Source: Acidimicrobiaceae bacterium
Lineage (GTDB): Bacteria; Actinomycetota; Acidimicrobiia; Acidimicrobiales; MedAcidi-G1
Direction: 5' to 3'
Length of the DNA: 17,479 nt
NCBI GenBank assembly: GCA_003541675.1
Contig: DPMC01000180.1
Span: 1 to 17,479, forward strand
The stretch's first letter is position 1. Each line of letters opens with the position of its first letter. A program made the translations under genes and the position numbers. Positions 15,339 through 17,479 of the stretch are shown here, piece after piece. The notes under the pieces are model-generated. The model saw only the letters and a program-made list of their open reading frames with translations, made no database searches and was not told where the DNA came from.

Positions 15339-15351
15339 CCCGTCGAACGGG
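15339..15351. terminator. small hairpin between the CCA gene and the DUF5318 gene
   Basis: CCCGT (15339-15343) and ACGGG (15347-15351) pair around a CGA loop, 30 bases after the CCA gene stop. There is no T-run, so a terminator role is tentative. TAGGGT (15357-15362), six bases before the next start codon, may be a -10 element. Confidence 0.3.
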
Positions 15352-15368
15352 TGTCCTAGGGTGACGAT

Positions 15369-15782
15369 GTGACAGGTCGGCGAACCGGCGAGGCGAGACA
15401 GGTCAGAGAGGGCCTGCTCCCCGGACGACGCCCAGCCGACGTCGACTACCGCCTGGCTCGCCAGACGACCTTGAACGGTTGGCGACGTGGTTCGTTGGGA
15501 CGAGACGTGTTGTGTGATGCCCAGCCCATGCTCCGCCGCAACGCCGTGGAGTGCGGCACGCCCACCTCGGAGATCTGTCCGGTGTGCGAGGACTATGAGG
15601 TGGCGCACGTGACCTACGTTTTCGGGCCCCGGCTGCCGGCCTTCGGGCGGTGTATCTCCACCCCGGGCGAGTTGGAACGGTTGGATGCCCGGAAGGCCCA
15701 CCTCACCGGGTACGTGGTCGAGGTCTGTGCGGCCTGTGGGTGGAATCATCTGGTGCGGGTCACTTCCTTGGGCCGCGGCTGA
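15369..15782 (+). CDS. DUF5318 family zinc-ribbon protein
   Basis: I recognise this as resembling DUF5318 (Mycobacterium Rv0049 type), a conserved actinobacterial protein of unknown function usually near the ponA/rpsF region. The 137-residue protein has two CxxC pairs, C70/C73 (EICPVCED) and C120/C123 (EVCAACGW), which should bind one zinc ion, separated by a beta-rich segment containing VTYVFGPRLPAFGR. The N-terminal half has a DYRLARQTTL motif. No membrane segment is present. GTG 15369 is the likely start; AGGGTGA upstream is either a ribosome-binding site or part of a leaderless promoter. Nothing in the sequence tells its function; zinc-dependent nucleic-acid or protein binding is possible. 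Confidence 0.82.
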   Translation: MTGRRTGEARQVREGLLPGRRPADVDYRLARQTTLNGWRRGSLGRDVLCDAQPMLRRNAVECGTPTSEICPVCEDYEVAHVTYVFGPRLPAFGRCISTPGELERLDARKAHLTGYVVEVCAACGWNHLVRVTSLGRG

Positions 15783-15925
15783 ACCCCCTCGGTTTTCTGG
15801 CAGCAGCGGCTGCGTGAAACCCGTCACTCACCACGACGCGGCCGGACCCTGTCTAGAAGCCCGCGCCAGAAGCCCTGTCACAGGCCCCTGCCATGATGTC
15901 TGCGTGGATGCGAACCGAAGGCCGG

Positions 15926-15931
15926 TAACCT
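15926..15931 (+). promoter_or_regulatory. candidate -10 element of the rpsF operon
   Basis: TAACCT fits the TANNNT pattern of actinobacterial -10 elements. A -35 is not convincing. Initiation just downstream would give a leader of roughly 120 bases containing both hairpins listed for this region. The remainder of 15783-15925 shows no gene. Confidence 0.27.
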
Positions 15932-15943
15932 GCTCTCGCCCTT

Positions 15944-15969
15944 GTGGATGCCGGTCAACTGGTGTCCAC
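15944..15969 (+). ncRNA. rpsF leader hairpin 1
   Basis: GTGGA (15944-15948) pairs with TCCAC (15965-15969). Inside, after a symmetric TG/TG internal loop, CCGG (15951-15954) pairs with CTGG (15959-15962) with one G-U pair, closed by a TCAA tetraloop. This is a compact stem in the S6 operon leader and may contribute to autogenous control. Confidence 0.4.
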
Positions 15970-15995
15970 GGAGGCTCTGACAACCCGTTACCCCT

Positions 15996-16010
15996 GCCCC
16001 ACCGTGGGGC
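15996..16010 (+). ncRNA. rpsF leader hairpin 2 with CCG loop (possible S6:S18 site)
   Basis: GCCCCA (15996-16001) pairs with TGGGGC (16005-16010), leaving a CCG loop. The S6:S18 complex is known to bind rpsF leaders through a CCG trinucleotide presented by a hairpin that mimics 16S rRNA. The trinucleotide and location fit, but I could not confirm the full published fold, so a simple terminator or attenuator stem is an alternative. Confidence 0.38.
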
Positions 16011-16061
16011 CCCGGGCACGCCGTGGGCGATGTCCGAGACCAGAGGAGGTGAGTCCCCGCC

Positions 16062-16418
16062 ATGCGGGTATACGAACTCATGATCATCTTCGACGGAGAC
16101 CTCGAGGCTGAAGCCTTGGAGGCCAGCCTTTCGAAGGTCACCGCAAACATCGAATCTGAGGGTGGACGCATCGCGTCCCTCAAGGATTCCGAACCCTGGG
16201 GCCGTCGGCGATTTGCCTACCGGATCAACCACAAGTGGGAGGGCGTCTACGTCGTCCTCGACGTGGTGACCGATGCGGGCAACCTGGACTCCACGGATCG
16301 CATCCTCAGACTCGCGGACCGCAGTGAAGTGGTCCGTCACAAGATCATTCGCCTGCCCGATGCGGAGGTCGCACGACGCGGCCTCTTGGGTGAGGCGGAG
16401 CCGGCTGAGGCCGGTTGA
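16062..16418 (+). CDS. rpsF: 30S ribosomal protein S6
   Basis: S6 binds the central domain of 16S rRNA as a heterodimer with S18. The 118 residues begin MRVYELMIIFDGDLEAEAL, then WGRRRFAYRINHKWEGVYVVLD, and DRILRLADRSEVVRHKIIRL, all hallmark S6 segments. A short Ala/Glu-rich tail follows. The ATG is preceded by a strong GGAGGTGA (16045-16052) nine bases upstream. It is the first gene of the rpsF-ssb-rpsR-rplI operon, and its 5' leader contains hairpins compatible with S6:S18 feedback. Confidence 0.97.
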   Translation: MRVYELMIIFDGDLEAEALEASLSKVTANIESEGGRIASLKDSEPWGRRRFAYRINHKWEGVYVVLDVVTDAGNLDSTDRILRLADRSEVVRHKIIRLPDAEVARRGLLGEAEPAEAG

Positions 16419-16434
16419 GCACCGGAGAGAACAA

Positions 16435-16866
16435 ATGGCATTCGACAACACTGTGACCATCGTGGGCAATGTGACCCGTGATCCCGAACTCCGGTTCACT
16501 CCGAGCGGCGCCCCCGTGTGCAACTTCGGCGTGGCCTGGAATATGAAGTCCAAGACCGGGGAGGACAGCGTCTCCTTCTTCGACGTCGCCTGCTGGCGTG
16601 ACCTGGCTGAGAACGTGGCCGAGTCCATCACCAAGGGCATGCGCGTCGTCATCTACGGGCGACTCGATCAGCGCTCCTGGGAATCCCAGGAGGGAGAGCG
16701 TCGCTCGAAGGTGGAACTGGTAGCCGATGAGGTGGCCCCTAGCCTCCGGTGGGCGACTGCCGAGGTGACCAAGACCGAGTTCCGCGGCGACGGTGGATCC
16801 GGCGCCCCGACCGGTGGTGGTGGCCAGACCGCTCCCACCCATCCGACCGATGAGGAGCCTTTCTGA
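16435..16866 (+). CDS. ssb: single-stranded DNA-binding protein
   Basis: SSB coats single-stranded DNA in replication, recombination and repair. The 143 residues comprise an OB fold (about 1-108) with [20 protein letters not shown] and [20 protein letters not shown], then a short Gly/Thr/Pro-rich linker, and the acidic partner-binding tip DEEPF (139-143). The linker is short, making the protein smaller than mycobacterial SSB. ATG 16435 is preceded by GGAGAG (16424-16429). The frame extends further upstream inside rpsF but that part is not SSB-like. The stop and the rpsR start share one base (TGATG). Confidence 0.97.
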   Translation: MAFDNTVTIVGNVTRDPELRFTPSGAPVCNFGVAWNMKSKTGEDSVSFFDVACWRDLAENVAESITKGMRVVIYGRLDQRSWESQEGERRSKVELVADEVAPSLRWATAEVTKTEFRGDGGSGAPTGGGGQTAPTHPTDEEPF

Positions 16867-17333
16867 TGGCACGTCGTACCCCTCCCCGCCGATCCAAGCC
16901 CCGCGATGCGGGCAGGCGGGGCAAGAAGAAGATCAGCGCACTCGTCATCGGCAAGATCGAGTACGTCGATTACAAAGACACCGAGCTTCTCAAGAAGTTC
17001 GTATCGGAGCGGTCAAAGCTCAAGGCACGTCGGATCACCGGCAACACCGAGCAGCAGCAGCGTGAGGTCGCCCGGGCGGTCAAGAACGCCCGTGAGATGG
17101 CACTGATTCCCTATGCCAACCGCGTCACGACCCAGCGTCGTGAGCGTCGTAATGACGACCGGGGTGCCCGGGCCGATGGTCCGCCGCCGCGTCCGTCAGG
17201 TCCGCCGCCCGGCTCGGATGACGAGGCCGGTACCGACGAGACCGTTGAGGCGATTGACGAGGTGGTTGCCGTCGAGACGCTCGACGATGCGGTCGAGGCC
17301 GCGTCGGCGGTAGACGAGGAGACCCAGTCGTGA
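16866..17333 (+). CDS. rpsR: 30S ribosomal protein S18 with long acidic C-terminal extension
   Basis: S18 partners S6 in the 30S platform. The core (about 20-85) is clear: [39 protein letters not shown] and MALIPYANR. The N-terminal Cys pair of zinc-type S18 is absent; the corresponding segment reads [11 protein letters not shown], so this is the zinc-independent form. After residue 95 there is an extra 60 residues: a Pro/Gly/Arg stretch and then an Asp/Glu/Ala/Val-rich acidic tail to 155. Ordinary S18 proteins are about 75-90 residues. The ATG overlaps the ssb stop, with GAGGAG a few bases before. Confidence 0.95.
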   Translation: MARRTPPRRSKPRDAGRRGKKKISALVIGKIEYVDYKDTELLKKFVSERSKLKARRITGNTEQQQREVARAVKNAREMALIPYANRVTTQRRERRNDDRGARADGPPPRPSGPPPGSDDEAGTDETVEAIDEVVAVETLDDAVEAASAVDEETQS

Positions 17334-17479
17334 AGGTTCTCCTGCGTTCCGACGTGGATGGTCTGGGCCGGACCGGCGACATTGTCGACGTGGCTCGCGG
17401 CTATGCACGCAACTACCTGGTGCCCAAGGGCCTGGCCATTGAGGCCGTGGCCGGTGTGACCGCGCAGGCCGAGTCCATG
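17330..17479 (+). CDS. rplI: 50S ribosomal protein L9 (3' end cut by window)
   Basis: Fifty codons are present. The N-terminal L9 domain reads [20 protein letters not shown] and then [16 protein letters not shown], the standard signature of this large-subunit protein with two globular domains joined by a long helix. The GTG start (17330-17332) overlaps the rpsR stop by two bases (GTGA), with GAGGAG upstream inside rpsR, so translation is coupled. The frame is open to the window end. Confidence 0.96.
   Translation, partial: MKVLLRSDVDGLGRTGDIVDVARGYARNYLVPKGLAIEAVAGVTAQAESM

Noticed and set aside
15814..15820. GTGAAAC half of a parS site
   Set aside because: The other arm is absent, so it is a chance half-site.
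15943..15969. Two partial DnaA-box-like sequences (TGTGGATG and TGTCCAC)
   Set aside because: Each matches about seven of nine consensus bases and they are the two arms of the rpsF leader hairpin; two imperfect boxes do not make an origin.
15828..16652. 274-codon minus-strand frame over the rpsF leader, rpsF and ssb
   Set aside because: Antisense to rpsF and ssb, with no motif; its open state follows from the opposite-strand codon bias.

Overview
This window is a high-GC actinobacterial chromosome segment from the neighbourhood of the replication origin. The left block reads rpmH-rnpA-yidD-yidC-jag-rsmG-parA-parB on the + strand. It is followed convergently by a cwlM-like gene, trxA and trxB, which mirrors the origin-proximal order known from Mycobacterium. 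A short-N-terminus RsmG, a DUF6049 secreted protein, a DUF5318 zinc-ribbon protein and a C-minus S18 point to Acidimicrobiia or a close relative. That lineage call is an inference from family resemblance, not a search result.

Layout. 1-301: a leader with a possible 33-codon gene tail and two small hairpins. 302-6154 (+): L34, RNase P protein, YidD, YidC, Jag, RsmG, ParA and ParB, with two perfect parS sites plus two other palindromes between rsmG and parA. 6188-12810 (-): a seven-gene leftward group (read from the right: GNAT, DUF6049, DegV, small membrane protein, TrxB, TrxA, CwlM-like). 12811-12995: a divergent intergenic region with an 8-bp inverted repeat. 12996-15308 (+): histone-deacetylase-family hydrolase and CCA/poly(A) nucleotidyltransferase. 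15369-15782 (+): DUF5318. 15783-16061: the leader of the S6 operon. 16062-17479 (+): rpsF-ssb-rpsR-rplI, with rplI cut by the window end.

How the genes work together. The left block couples a ribosomal protein and tRNA 5' processing to membrane insertion (YidD/YidC), an RNA-binding partner (Jag), 16S rRNA methylation and chromosome partition (ParABS, with its own parS sites). The leftward group combines the thioredoxin system with envelope-related proteins (a CwlM-like peptidoglycan-synthesis regulator and DUF6049). The right block is translation: tRNA 3' end maturation and the S6/SSB/S18/L9 operon.

The window is mostly conserved core genome and I see no mobile element, CRISPR array or phage gene. 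The points most worth checking are: a CwlM homologue that has apparently lost all the amidase active-site residues; a DUF6049 gene with no murJ beside it; a CCA enzyme whose HD motif has decayed; the dense palindrome cluster upstream of parA; the inverted repeat over the histone-deacetylase gene's ribosome-binding site; the rnpA frame that stays open across all of rpmH; and long low-complexity tails or linkers on YidC, Jag and S18.
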